A stretch of DNA of 64,000 nt from Ravibacter arvi (GTDB lineage Bacteria > Bacteroidota > Bacteroidia > Cytophagales > Spirosomataceae). Positions within the stretch are counted from its first letter, which is position 1. Each line of letters opens with the position of its first letter. The position numbers and the translations under genes are program-made. The stretch spans positions 62,001 through 126,000 of the forward strand of contig NZ_BAABEY010000020.1 of the NCBI RefSeq assembly GCF_039540405.1, read 5' to 3'. Positions 1-9,018 of the stretch are shown here, piece by piece. A model generated the notes under the pieces. The model did no database searches and was not told where the DNA came from. It saw nothing but the letters and a program-made list of their open reading frames with translations.

Positions 1-2340
1 CAGGTTTTTGAAACGGAAATCCCAGGCCTTTTTCAACACCCGGAGCTGCTCTTTGTCCCCGTTGATGCTGACGCTATTGACAAGCGCCATAATCGTAACG
101 CCCGGTTGATCCACTAACCCCGAAGCCGGGCACGACGTATAGCGCCATCCGCTCAGGTGGTCATGCCACGTGGAGTTATTCAGGTTGTCAACCGCTCGTT
201 TGAGGCTGTTCGGGATCCGTTTGTCTTGCGTTAACCGGAAATACCTGCCCAAGCCGTTCAGTCGAATGGAGGTTAGAAACCCCGCTTCCCCTACATGGGG
301 CGTCACCCCTTTTTTACGGTCCTCCAGCGAAACACAATTACAGTGTCCCCACGGAAGCTTATACATCCAGCCGCCGGACGGTAAATTTTGCTCAACCAGC
401 GCTTCATCCGCAATAAAACGCATCGCTTTGAGTACCCGGGGAGAGAGGTTCACCCTATAAATACCGGCAAAGGCCAGCATAGTCCAGCCGTTTACTCTTC
501 CGGAATGGTCCGTCCCCTTGAAATTTCTGTAAAGCCCGTCTTCGGTAAGACGTACCAGGTTGTTGCTGATCCGCTCCAGTGTCTCTTTGACCCAGGGATC
601 TCCGGTAAGCAGGTAATAGTAGGCCATACCCTCCGTCCAGATATGCCCCAGGTTATAGGGATCAAGACAGAGATAGGGATTGGGGTTGCCGGCCCCTATG
701 TTCCTGCTGACATAGAGCTCGCGTATCTTCTCTACCGGTTGAAACCCGCCTACATGGCCGATGCTGTGCTCGTGCACCATTCCCGTATGCGACGTATATT
801 CGGGCCTTTCCCAGCGGGAAAAGTACTTTTTCAGATCGTCATTCAAAGCATGCACCACGTCTACCTCGCTGGTGTGACGGGCTGCCTGTTCACCCACGTA
901 AAAATACTCCGGGTCACCCGTACGGGCAAACTGGGTCAAAATGGTCAGCGGCGTGTCATATTCGTTGTTCCCCCAATTGACGCCCCGCTCCCCGAACCAG
1001 TCCCCCCAGTTCATGGCGCCGTAGTCGCGCTGTTCCCTGATGGAGTTGCAATAACCCTGAAAAAGTCCCTCCGCCCATTTGTCGTAATCGCTCATCCCCT
1101 TTGTACCGGCGGCCGCAATTACCCCCCATTCACCTGTTGCAATTGCCTGCTCCGGATTGGCCGCCGGAATCAGTTGCCGGTTTGCAGATTTGACGAGCCT
1201 CTCTCCGTCGCCCGTCAAATCACACCATATCTGCCATCTGCGGGTTTGTCCTTCTCTTACCCGGTAATGATCGTCCTCAAAAAGATACTCGTGCTTGTAC
1301 CACGGTCCCATATGGGCAAAGGTTCCCGCCCGGAAAGCCGGGAATAGCCCCACTGAAGCCGTATTTCCACTTATCTGAAGGCTCTTGGGCCACTGCTGCC
1401 AGAAATCCCTCAACGCAATGGCCATGGTTCCTTTCCCATCTTTTACCTCCATCCAACCGGGAGCTTTACTCCCTTTACCGGACGTACCCTCCATTCGAAA
1501 ATTCTCGTCGTCTACCTGGAACAATCTCACCGGATTGCTTCCCGACCGGATCACCGGAGTAGCGGACAAACCGCCCAGACGTGCCGACTGATAACCGGCT
1601 GCCGAGTGAAGCTCGAGACTCAGATCTTTGAAACGGGTAATCATACCGGTGTCGGCATGAGCCAGAAGCTGGGGTTCAAGATAGAACTGCTGAAGTCCGT
1701 GAAATACCGACGCCCGCAACCGGAAATCGGCAACCCGTGTCCCGTTGGGCGTGAAAAAAGACCCCTTAATGAGCAGGGTTGTGCGAAGCGCCCCACTGGT
1801 CTCCACCAGGCCCGAATCCGCAACGGCCTCGCATCTCACTCCCTTGCTGTCCACCATTGAAAATTTCAGGTCAAACCGGTCCGATACCCGTAGCAAGGCG
1901 CCGGGAGCTGTTTTTAGCGTTACCGGGCCTGAACTAACCGTCAGGCCTTTTTTCGTCGTCAGTTTTTCTGGTTTAGGCTCTACCGGCTGTATTCTTTTTC
2001 CCGGTTTCCAGCCCAGACGAAATGCTTCGGTACTTCCCGGCTGCGGATCCGCCTGGAAATCGATCAGCACCCACCTGGCGCTCCCATCCCCCCAGGTGGC
2101 CAATACTTTCGACTGCGAAGGCACTACTTTCCCGCCCGGGGTTGTCACTATAAATTCACTACCGGGCTGTGCAGCCCCTTCCGGAATCGGAATACCCCCT
2201 GTCAGCGGCCGCAGGAACCTTACGCCTGCGGTTTCCTTTACGTTAATATCTACATAGTGCGGTGACTGCGCAAGCGCAATACAGGAAAGAAAACAAACCA
2301 AAAAACCGCACAAACTTCCCATTAATCTCATAACCCTCAT
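1..2340 (-). CDS. Exo-rhamnogalacturonan lyase-like (RGLX/YetA-type) secreted protein, partial
   Basis: The reading frame starts with ATG at 2340 and runs off the left edge after 780 codons, so the C-terminus is missing. Residues 1-25 form a signal peptide (hydrophobic core, then ALA-Q). The mature N-terminus (VKETAGVRFLRPLTGGIPIPEG region, about residues 34-54) and the following DGSARWVLIDFQ stretch resemble the N-terminal beta-sandwich of the PcRGLX/YetA-like family, whose characterised fungal member (PL26) is an exo-rhamnogalacturonan lyase. The later part, rich in Trp, Tyr and His (NWGDWFGERGVNWGNNEYD, HSIGHVGG, YNLGHIW), fits an alpha/alpha-toroid catalytic domain. It is the last visible gene of a minus-strand series of carbohydrate proteins. 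Pectin-side-chain cleavage is inferred from family resemblance only; substrate is unproven. Confidence 0.7.
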   Translation of the reverse strand, partial: MRVMRLMGSLCGFLVCFLSCIALAQSPHYVDINVKETAGVRFLRPLTGGIPIPEGAAQPGSEFIVTTPGGKVVPSQSKVLATWGDGSARWVLIDFQADPQPGSTEAFRLGWKPGKRIQPVEPKPEKLTTKKGLTVSSGPVTLKTAPGALLRVSDRFDLKFSMVDSKGVRCEAVADSGLVETSGALRTTLLIKGSFFTPNGTRVADFRLRASVFHGLQQFYLEPQLLAHADTGMITRFKDLSLELHSAAGYQSARLGGLSATPVIRSGSNPVRLFQVDDENFRMEGTSGKGSKAPGWMEVKDGKGTMAIALRDFWQQWPKSLQISGNTASVGLFPAFRAGTFAHMGPWYKHEYLFEDDHYRVREGQTRRWQIWCDLTGDGERLVKSANRQLIPAANPEQAIATGEWGVIAAAGTKGMSDYDKWAEGLFQGYCNSIREQRDYGAMNWGDWFGERGVNWGNNEYDTPLTILTQFARTGDPEYFYVGEQAARHTSEVDVVHALNDDLKKYFSRWERPEYTSHTGMVHEHSIGHVGGFQPVEKIRELYVSRNIGAGNPNPYLCLDPYNLGHIWTEGMAYYYLLTGDPWVKETLERISNNLVRLTEDGLYRNFKGTDHSGRVNGWTMLAFAGIYRVNLSPRVLKAMRFIADEALVEQNLPSGGWMYKLPWGHCNCVSLEDRKKGVTPHVGEAGFLTSIRLNGLGRYFRLTQDKRIPNSLKRAVDNLNNSTWHDHLSGWRYTSCPASGLVDQPGVTIMALVNSVSINGDKEQLRVLKKAWDFRFKNL

Positions 2341-2506
2341 GATTTGGCAGTACAAAAAAAACCGGCAGGCCGGCTGAATCTTCAGCCAGCCTCCGTTAAA
2401 AAAAGAAGCGGGGCGCTACTTCTACTCACCATTTCCGCTCCGGATGTTCCCGCAGGATGCGCATCCGCGCCACTGCTTCATGCGACATTTCTCCGGTCAG
2501 AACCGG

Positions 2507-4165
2507 CTATTTCGTAGCAAGCGAAGTTATTTCGGCGGCTTCCAATGCCCTGCGGTAAAGCCTTACGTCCCGTAGTTTCCCCTTAAAATAATCATTGGCT
2601 CCAAAGCCTATTTTGAGCGGAACCCCGACGTTAAGATCAAACTGCATTGCGCCGGGAATTTCTTTTTCAGCTTCCAGATTACCGTTCAGATACAGCTTAA
2701 GAGAGCTACCGGTCTTGACAGCCGCAACATGCTGCCAGCCAGGTTCAAGGCTTCCGGGCAACAAAACCGCTTTTCCTGATTCGTAAGAAAAAATCTTTCC
2801 GGACGGCAATGTGCTGCAGAACACCTTACCGTTGTGTTCCGACATTGTCCAGGCACGGCGGTATTTGACGTCGGGTGTACGGTCTAGCTGATCCATGCGC
2901 GTCCATAGGGTATCGCCTTCATAGGCATAGACTTCGGCCAACGGAAGTGTGCCACCCAGCATCCGGCCATTATAGGTCATCATCGCCATCACTTCCAGCT
3001 CGTTACCCAGGCGGCCGACATCCGTCCATTTGTTGATGCCGTCAAACCGGAACACCCGGCCACTCGGCCATGTAGCCGAATACAGGTTGCCTTCATAGAT
3101 GTTGAAAGCGTAGTTCTGGGTATTGTCACCTACTAACCCGCAGTCCTCCCAGCTATTTCCGTCGTAACGGTATACGTTACCATGATCCCAGCTGGTAGCG
3201 TACAGGTACCCGTTGTATACCGCCATATTGACCACCCTTTTGTTCTCCGGGTTGGTTAGCTTTGTCCATTTATTGTCGCCGTCATACCGGAAAAAGCCGC
3301 TCGGCGCATACATTGAACTGGCGTAGAGTTTGCCGTTGTACACCACCAGGCCACCAACGCAGGCCACTCCCGGGAGCTGCCCGATCTCAGTCCATTGGCC
3401 CGGAGCCTCATAGCGGAACACCCGGCCGCCTGCCGTTGTGTTCTCCGATTCGGCAAGGGAGGAGCCCGCTACCCGGTAGTGTCCCGTAGCCGCATATAGC
3501 TCCCCGTCCATTACGGCAAGTGCCGTTACACTGTTGGAAGAATCGGGTGCACCACAGTCGGTCCAGTTGTCTTTCCCGGCGTATTTAAAAACTTTCCCGG
3601 TTTCTTTGGCCCCGGGCTGGCACACACCCGCATAGAGCTCACCTTTATGCTCCGCCATTGCAAAAGCCATTAGGGCTGTACCGGGCCGTCCTTCATCGGT
3701 CCAGGCGCCTTCCTTTCCGTCGTCTATCCCGAAAGTCAGCTGCCTGTAACTGGATTGGCTGGTGGGAGAAGCGTTGCTTTTCAGGCTCAGGTGAAACCCT
3801 TTTCTCTTTGACAAGTCGTATTGGCTGATAATATCGCCCGGGAAATCGTCCATCACCGGTTCGGTATGGATCCAGGACGCTATGCTGAAATCGCCATTGC
3901 CCGGAAGCGCCTCTTGCCCGTCGGACACCTCCAGCCAGGCACTCCGGCCGTCAAATATCGCAGCTTTATCCCCGCCTCCAAAGGTCACAGAGCCATGCAC
4001 CTGCGTCGGCAGCTCATTGCCCGACACGTCTTCCGCATTTTCCGTGAGGGGCCAATGCCCTGACGGAGCATCTCCCTTGCTGTCTTTTTTAACAGAACAG
4101 GAAGAAAAGGCCAGGAGAGCCGTCAACAATACAGCCTGGTGAAGAGAGTTTAGCATTAAATTCAT
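2507..4165 (-). CDS. Lipoprotein with a LamG domain split by a seven-repeat beta-propeller
   Basis: The ATG at 4165 is chosen over an earlier in-frame start because it begins a lipoprotein signal (LLAFSSC, Cys23). Residues about 37-150 are the first part of a LamG/concanavalin-like fold (HWPLTENAEDVSGN, AAIFDGRSAWLEV, FSIASWIHTEP). Residues about 155-465 are seven repeats of the form NGxLYAxT...GxVFRYDG...WTDxG, i.e. a probable beta-propeller. Residues about 469-552 return to LamG (GWQHVAAVKTG, LKLYLNGNLEAEKE, KLRDVRLYRRALEAAEI). It is therefore a surface or periplasmic lipoprotein probably binding glycan. It lies between the RGLX-like gene and the sialidase-like gene on the same strand. No catalytic motif was recognised. 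Confidence 0.75.
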   Translation of the reverse strand: MNLMLNSLHQAVLLTALLAFSSCSVKKDSKGDAPSGHWPLTENAEDVSGNELPTQVHGSVTFGGGDKAAIFDGRSAWLEVSDGQEALPGNGDFSIASWIHTEPVMDDFPGDIISQYDLSKRKGFHLSLKSNASPTSQSSYRQLTFGIDDGKEGAWTDEGRPGTALMAFAMAEHKGELYAGVCQPGAKETGKVFKYAGKDNWTDCGAPDSSNSVTALAVMDGELYAATGHYRVAGSSLAESENTTAGGRVFRYEAPGQWTEIGQLPGVACVGGLVVYNGKLYASSMYAPSGFFRYDGDNKWTKLTNPENKRVVNMAVYNGYLYATSWDHGNVYRYDGNSWEDCGLVGDNTQNYAFNIYEGNLYSATWPSGRVFRFDGINKWTDVGRLGNELEVMAMMTYNGRMLGGTLPLAEVYAYEGDTLWTRMDQLDRTPDVKYRRAWTMSEHNGKVFCSTLPSGKIFSYESGKAVLLPGSLEPGWQHVAAVKTGSSLKLYLNGNLEAEKEIPGAMQFDLNVGVPLKIGFGANDYFKGKLRDVRLYRRALEAAEITSLATK

Positions 4166-4270
4166 TGAATTAAATAAGGTTAAGTGTTTATCTTTTTTTG
4201 CAAAAAGTATGAATACGGGTTCTCTCCCGACCAGGTCGTTCACGCTTACCGGGCAAGGAGCAACAGGCTT

Positions 4271-5524
4271 TTAGTCAGACCAGACCTTGTTGGGCCGCGC
4301 CCATTTGAGCCTGACGACGTACAGGCGATTGTCCGCGCCAAAGTTCGCCGCTGTTTTCGACATCCCTTCCGAAGTGGTCACCCAGGTCTCGTTTTCACTG
4401 ACATTGACTACGCCGAAATTACCCAGTTGGGCGCCTTTGTTGGGAACTAATATTTTTTCGGTGCTCCGGATCACCACGAGGCGTTCCGGGTCTACCTGGG
4501 CAATAAACAGCGGCGCCCGGTGCCTGGGCACATTTTCGCCAAGCTCCGACCTACGGGTGTAGACCAGGAAAAGCCCATCGCTGTGTGTTACCCAGTGCTG
4601 CTGCGTATTGTAGGAACCCAGGTCTTCACCGTCGTCGAATCTCCATCTCACAGGCTCCTCAAAATGAAGCCCGTCGCGGCTGACGGCCACATAGGCTGAA
4701 TCATTGTTGCGGATCGTCATGAAAAAACGCTTTCCGAAACGGGTAAGCGACGGCTCAAAATACCCCCTGCCCGTCGGGTAGGTCAGGGTATTGCCCCGTC
4801 CCACATATTTTAGCTCATTACCGTCAAACCTGCATTTCAATACGGTAACGCTGTACAGGGGGCTCGATTTCCTCTTGAAATAGGTGGGCAGCAGAATATC
4901 GCCGTTCGGCAGATCATAGCGCTGCGTACTTCCGGCCCCCTCGCTATAGAAATTTGAATCCGCAGGCATTGCCAGGGTTTTCCAGTCGCTCCATTGGTCC
5001 ATGACCGGGTCGTAGACGGACCAGATGGTAGACCTGGTCGCATTTACCGCCAGGTGATTGTCCTTGTAGCGCACCGTGTGCCCGGTTCCCAGGAGCTTTC
5101 CCGATCGTTCATGCCATTTTGGTGTAAAATCCGAAACACCGACTTCCATTCCCGCCTCAGGCTCTTTCCTTCGCCCTAGTGTCTGCGTATTTTCAACCGG
5201 CGCCGTCCAGGTTTTCCCCGAATCGGCCGTGCGGATGTGAGAAAGCGGGTAAAAAACATCGCTGCGTTCGACAAGCCATTTCTGCATGGTGAGTACCATC
5301 CGGGGCGTTTTGCCCCTGACAAGGCCCGCACGCGGATGAAACCAGCACATCGACCCGTCATAACCCGAGCTCACCACATCGGCTGCTATCTCGTATGCCA
5401 AAGGTACCGGCCGGGGACCGCTGTTCCTTTTTGGTGATTCCGCCCTTTTCTGCTGGGCAAAAAGCGGGGCGGCCAGGAGTTGAACTGCTATCAGGAAAAC
5501 CCCGAAAACAAACTTTTTTCTCAT
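4271..5524 (-). CDS. Sialidase-like / BNR-repeat exported protein
   Basis: This 417-residue protein begins with a Sec signal peptide (MRKKFVFGVFLIAVQLLAAPLFAQ). It carries Asp-box-like motifs of the sialidase/neuraminidase six-bladed propeller superfamily (TADSGKTWTAP near residue 95, SRDGLHFEEP near residue 290) and a conserved FRIP-like arginine is not clearly visible, so sialic-acid hydrolysis cannot be asserted. Many NCBI 'sialidase family' or 'exo-alpha-sialidase' proteins of Bacteroidota look like this and may act on other uronic or amino sugars. The start codon lies 3 nt after the stop of the upstream DegT gene, so the two are co-transcribed and almost certainly translationally linked. 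Confidence 0.65.
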   Translation of the reverse strand: MRKKFVFGVFLIAVQLLAAPLFAQQKRAESPKRNSGPRPVPLAYEIAADVVSSGYDGSMCWFHPRAGLVRGKTPRMVLTMQKWLVERSDVFYPLSHIRTADSGKTWTAPVENTQTLGRRKEPEAGMEVGVSDFTPKWHERSGKLLGTGHTVRYKDNHLAVNATRSTIWSVYDPVMDQWSDWKTLAMPADSNFYSEGAGSTQRYDLPNGDILLPTYFKRKSSPLYSVTVLKCRFDGNELKYVGRGNTLTYPTGRGYFEPSLTRFGKRFFMTIRNNDSAYVAVSRDGLHFEEPVRWRFDDGEDLGSYNTQQHWVTHSDGLFLVYTRRSELGENVPRHRAPLFIAQVDPERLVVIRSTEKILVPNKGAQLGNFGVVNVSENETWVTTSEGMSKTAANFGADNRLYVVRLKWARPNKVWSD

Positions 5525-5527
5525 CTT

Positions 5528-6931
5528 TTATTTTCCGAAAGCCTTTTTGATCGTTTCTGCATTTTTCTGAATTTTCGCAACCGCCGAAACGATGTAGTCC
5601 ATGTCGGCGCGGGAGCCAAGCAGTATATTCTGTGTGAACCATACGGCCTCCTCATTGCACAAAATATCGTTCTGGGGGCAATGATTCCGTTCCAGGTATG
5701 CTTTAAAATCCAGCTGCTGAGGCGAATACATCTTCCGGAAATTTTTCGACTGGAAGGCATTCGCCAGGAATGGCTGGTTGTTCAGCGTCACATAGCCGTT
5801 TGAGCACGGGACACCTTCCGCCGCCAGCGCGCTTAAGAATGCTGCCCGCGACAATCCTTTAAAAGCTTCCTTTTGATAACGGAAGGGGAAGAGATGGAAG
5901 GAAACCCTGGTGACTTTCTGATGGACCTTGTAAGGGATAATTCCCGGGATAGTCTCCAGCCCGGCTTTAAGATAGGCCGCATTTTCGGAACGGAGGTCCG
6001 TTTGCGCTTCCAACCGCTTCAATTGAGCCAACCCGATGGCCGCCTGGTACTCGGTGAGGCGTAATTTGGTGCCGAACATGGAAAGCCCTGAACCGTGCTT
6101 AGCCACCATACTCCCCTGCGCAATGCCGAAATTATGATACGAATAGCACCGGTCTATCAATTCCTCGTCATCGCTTACAATGGCTCCGCCCTCGCCCATA
6201 GGGATGTTCTTGGAATTCTGGAAGCTAAAGCACCCCGCATCTCCGAAGGTCCCCACTTTTTTATGATTAAACTCCGAAAGCCAGGCCTGGCAGGCATCTT
6301 CCACCACGACCAGGTTGTGCTTGCGCGCTATTTTCATGATCCCTTCAATATCGCAGGGAATACCGGCAATATGCACAGGAAGTATTGCGCGGGTACGGGG
6401 TGTAATTTTCTCCTCTATCTTGCTCACGTCCATCTGGAAGGTCTCCCGGTCGGTATCCACAAAAACCGGCATCGCCCCGGTTTGCAGGATGGCCTGCGGG
6501 GTGGCAATAAAGGTATAAGGCGGCATTATTACCTCATCGCCGCCGCCTACGTCCAGGTTGGTAAGTGCACAGATCATAGCGTTGGTGCCGTTGACGGTGG
6601 TCACGCAACGTTTGGCGCCAATGGTTTTTGCCCAGGTTTCTTCAAATTCGGTCACCACTTTGGCACGCGACCAAACACCGCTTCTCAATACATCGAGTAC
6701 TGGCGGCTCATCCGCCTCTGCCTTCCACATGGGCCATTTGGGCCATCGGGGCGCTTGCGGGGCACCCGTCGAGGCAGTTGTCGCCGGAACCTGCGGGGCA
6801 TGAAGGCTATTGAACCGCCGGGCCTCCGAAAAAAAAGCCGATGCAGTGTGCATACCCAGCACCGTACCGGCGCCGGTCAAAAGGTTTTGCCGGATGAATT
6901 TACGCCGGCTGTCAGGGTTGGATTTTTTCAT
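5528..6931 (-). CDS. Tat-exported DegT/DnrJ/EryC1/StrS family aminotransferase
   Basis: The start at 6931 is preferred to upstream frames because it opens directly on a twin-arginine signal (SRRKFIRQNLLTGAG). The mature part is a full-length PLP fold-type I sugar aminotransferase: NGTNAM near residue 114 for phosphate binding, VVVEDACQA (Asp212) for the pyridine nitrogen, and CFSFQNSKNIPMGEGGA with the Schiff-base lysine Lys241. The family transfers an amino group onto nucleotide-linked keto-sugars, normally in the cytoplasm, so the Tat signal is odd; Tat would allow export of the folded, PLP-loaded enzyme. The downstream sialidase-like gene follows by 3 nt. The active residues are intact, so it is not a decayed copy. 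Substrate unknown. Confidence 0.8.
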   Translation of the reverse strand: MKKSNPDSRRKFIRQNLLTGAGTVLGMHTASAFFSEARRFNSLHAPQVPATTASTGAPQAPRWPKWPMWKAEADEPPVLDVLRSGVWSRAKVVTEFEETWAKTIGAKRCVTTVNGTNAMICALTNLDVGGGDEVIMPPYTFIATPQAILQTGAMPVFVDTDRETFQMDVSKIEEKITPRTRAILPVHIAGIPCDIEGIMKIARKHNLVVVEDACQAWLSEFNHKKVGTFGDAGCFSFQNSKNIPMGEGGAIVSDDEELIDRCYSYHNFGIAQGSMVAKHGSGLSMFGTKLRLTEYQAAIGLAQLKRLEAQTDLRSENAAYLKAGLETIPGIIPYKVHQKVTRVSFHLFPFRYQKEAFKGLSRAAFLSALAAEGVPCSNGYVTLNNQPFLANAFQSKNFRKMYSPQQLDFKAYLERNHCPQNDILCNEEAVWFTQNILLGSRADMDYIVSAVAKIQKNAETIKKAFGK

Positions 6932-6940
6932 AGGTATAAG

Positions 6941-6965
6941 GTTTGAGTAGTGAGTGGTGAGTAGT
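6941..6965. repeat. GAGTAGTGAGTGGTGAG low-complexity leader repeat
   Basis: This G/T/A-rich stretch (GTTTGAGTAGTGAGTGGTGAGTAGT on the plus strand) lies 10 nt in front of the DegT start codon, so in the gene's sense it is a pyrimidine-rich CTCACCACTCACTACTC leader. Related elements occur in the same position before other genes of the window (39381-39406, 45454-45517, 48966-49003). Confidence 0.6.
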
Positions 6966-7996
6966 ACGCAACCGGGCGTTGGGAGTGCCGGGTGGTGTGC
7001 GACGGTTGTTTGCCGGAGAGAGGACATTTTCTTTTCCCACTTCAGCAAAGCAGCAGGAAAGGCAGCCGTTGGCTTTCTCTATTTTAAGTACGCGTCCGCA
7101 CGGCCCGGCAAACCTGCTCGTCATGATCGGTCAAACATAAATATCCATAAACTTCCGGGAAATACTCCTACCCTTGCCTTTTCCTGCTATATAGCTTCGG
7201 GTTTCGGTCCGGTCTTCACTCAGTATATTTTTAAGTAATGTGTTGGCAACCGCTTCATATCGGAACCGGTGAACCCGATATCCATTCAATACACTGCTTC
7301 GGCCAGGCTGATTGTAATAAGTGCGTATAAACTTGCGGGAAGTATTCAATGACGAACAATCCACTGGCGCGATATCCCTTATGTAGTTGTTGTAACATCA
7401 TGCGTTTCTGCTGCAATGTCTTGGGTATCGGCCATGTCGATAGGTTTATCCCAAAACATGACCGGGCAAAACGATATCCGCTTCTACGATCTTATTACAG
7501 AGTGGCTCAATTGTGCCGGAATGGCAGGATCAGAATTTATAAATAATGACTCAGTTTGACCGAAATATTAAAAATTAAACACCAAAAGTGATTCAATTTG
7601 CTAAGGAATACTGACTCAGTTTAGTCCGGTATATGCATCCCAAGGGGTGTTTCAGGTTATTGTTGTTTTATATATTGTGAGATGTTTGGATGATATCTGA
7701 TTAATTTTTACGTTTATTGCGCAAACGAAACCCTATCATACATGCTTCAAATAAAGACTTTTCCTAATCTAAGTGATTGCCGGGTATAAACCCATTTTAG
7801 AATTCCTGTTCTACAGGTGAGATAAATTTGATAGAATTTGTTCTATTGGTCATTAATTAGTAGATTATTTAGAGCGGTGTGCTAGAAAATTTTCAATTTT
7901 TGATAAACTTCCTTTTGAATATTAAGTGATTTATTCTGGCAGATCCCGAAAAGCCATAACAGAGTAAGGACAACTATCAATATTTAATTAAATCAG
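6966..7996. other. Gene-free AT-rich intergenic stretch
   Basis: No convincing coding region was found in about 1 kb between the DegT gene and the repeat-protein gene. Only short open frames without family features exist. From about 7540 the DNA is clearly more AT-rich than the rest of the window. It contains the TGACTCAGTTT direct repeats (7503-7622), a small CCTGT-TCT-ACAGG inverted repeat at 7805-7817 and a TAAATTTG promoter-like box at 7823-7830, which could drive the gene at 7997. Confidence 0.6.
7503..7622. repeat. Four spaced TGACTCAGTTT-like direct repeats
   Basis: Copies: TGGCTCAATTG at 7503-7513, TGACTCAGTTT at 7547-7557, TGATTCAATTT at 7589-7599 and an exact second TGACTCAGTTT at 7612-7622. 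Start-to-start distances are 44, 42 and 23 bp, i.e. close to multiples of about two helical turns. This could be a regulator-binding cluster, but it lies about 375 bp from the next start codon. Confidence 0.4.
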
Positions 7997-8989
7997 ATGA
8001 TAAAATCTTTTCAAAAAAAGTTCGCTGTAGCTATCTTAATCCTTTCGCTGGGGGCTATGTTTAATCATTCAATCGGACAGGCAATCACATCATACGGAAC
8101 TGGCGCTGGAACAACTGGTACTAATGGGTCATATTTTGGAGAAAATGCCGGACGTATAACAACTGGCGAATCAAATACCTTTTTCGGCGAAAATACGGGT
8201 TATTCCAACACAACCGGGAGATGGAATGTATACCTTGGAGCAAGGGCCGGATATCTCAGCACTGGTGAGCGAAACGTATTTGTCGGAGCACAAGCCGGTT
8301 ATAACAATACATCCGGAGGATGGAATACTTTTGTCGGTCATATTGCCGGAACCTGGAATACTACAGGAATGTATAATGTTTTTTTAGGAGGATTCTCAGG
8401 ATACCAGAACGCTTCAGGCATAGCCAACATTGTTATCGGCTATCAGGCTGGCTTTAACAATGTAAATGGCTCAAAAAATATATTTATAGGTACAGCAGCT
8501 GGATATAATGAACTCGGAAGTAATCGATTATATATTTCGAATAACTCAACTAGCACACCGTTAATTTATGGTGAGTTTGATTCAAATAAATTGGTATTCA
8601 ATGGACAGGTTGGTGTTGCCACTTCCAACTTTCCATCTACTCTTGGCAGCACAAATCTGAATAGCTATAAGTTGTTTGTGAAAGGAGGCATTCTTGCAGA
8701 GGAGATTAGAGTCAGAACAGGATGGGCCGACTATGTATTTGAGGAGGGGTATGTATTGAAGCCGCTTAGTGAGGTGGAATTATATATAAAAGAAAACGGG
8801 CACCTTCCGAATGTACCCTCGGCCAGGGTTGTAGAAGAAGAAGGACTGGAGCTCGGCAACATAGTAAAGATCCAACAAGAAAAGATTGAAGAACTAACAC
8901 TTTATATAATTGACCAGGAAAAGCGCTTCAAAAAGGAGATAGAGGACTTGAAGGCATTGGTGGTGGGTTCCGTAGAAAGAGACAGATAA
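7997..8989 (+). CDS. Secreted repeat protein with coiled-coil C-terminus (tail-fibre-like)
   Basis: A signal peptide (about residues 1-28) precedes eight tandem repeats of 16-17 residues between residues 47 and about 181. The consensus is xGxxAGYxNTTGxxNVF, similar to head repeats of trimeric autotransporters and phage tail proteins. The C-terminus has the block WADYVFEEGYVLKPLSEVE...GHLPNVPSA, frequent in Bacteroidota surface proteins, followed by a heptad-rich helix (about residues 290-325). Such proteins are sometimes mis-annotated as bZIP factors because of this helix; the signal peptide argues against that. A T9SS sorting domain is not seen. The subtilisin gene follows after 29 nt, suggesting co-transcription. 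Codon use is more AT-rich than the neighbours. Function (adhesin or surface fibre) is inferred. Confidence 0.65.
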   Translation: MIKSFQKKFAVAILILSLGAMFNHSIGQAITSYGTGAGTTGTNGSYFGENAGRITTGESNTFFGENTGYSNTTGRWNVYLGARAGYLSTGERNVFVGAQAGYNNTSGGWNTFVGHIAGTWNTTGMYNVFLGGFSGYQNASGIANIVIGYQAGFNNVNGSKNIFIGTAAGYNELGSNRLYISNNSTSTPLIYGEFDSNKLVFNGQVGVATSNFPSTLGSTNLNSYKLFVKGGILAEEIRVRTGWADYVFEEGYVLKPLSEVELYIKENGHLPNVPSARVVEEEGLELGNIVKIQQEKIEELTLYIIDQEKRFKKEIEDLKALVVGSVERDR

Positions 8990-9018
8990 CGATAAAAGGA
9001 ACCGATAATTGTATAAAA

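Noticed and set aside
388..1347. 319-codon plus-strand frame
   Set aside because: It is antisense to the clearly homologous RGLX-like gene and has no family features.
7997..8989. bZIP transcription factor reading of the repeat protein
   Set aside because: The C-terminal coiled coil could suggest it, but there is a signal peptide and fibre-type repeats; it is an exported protein.
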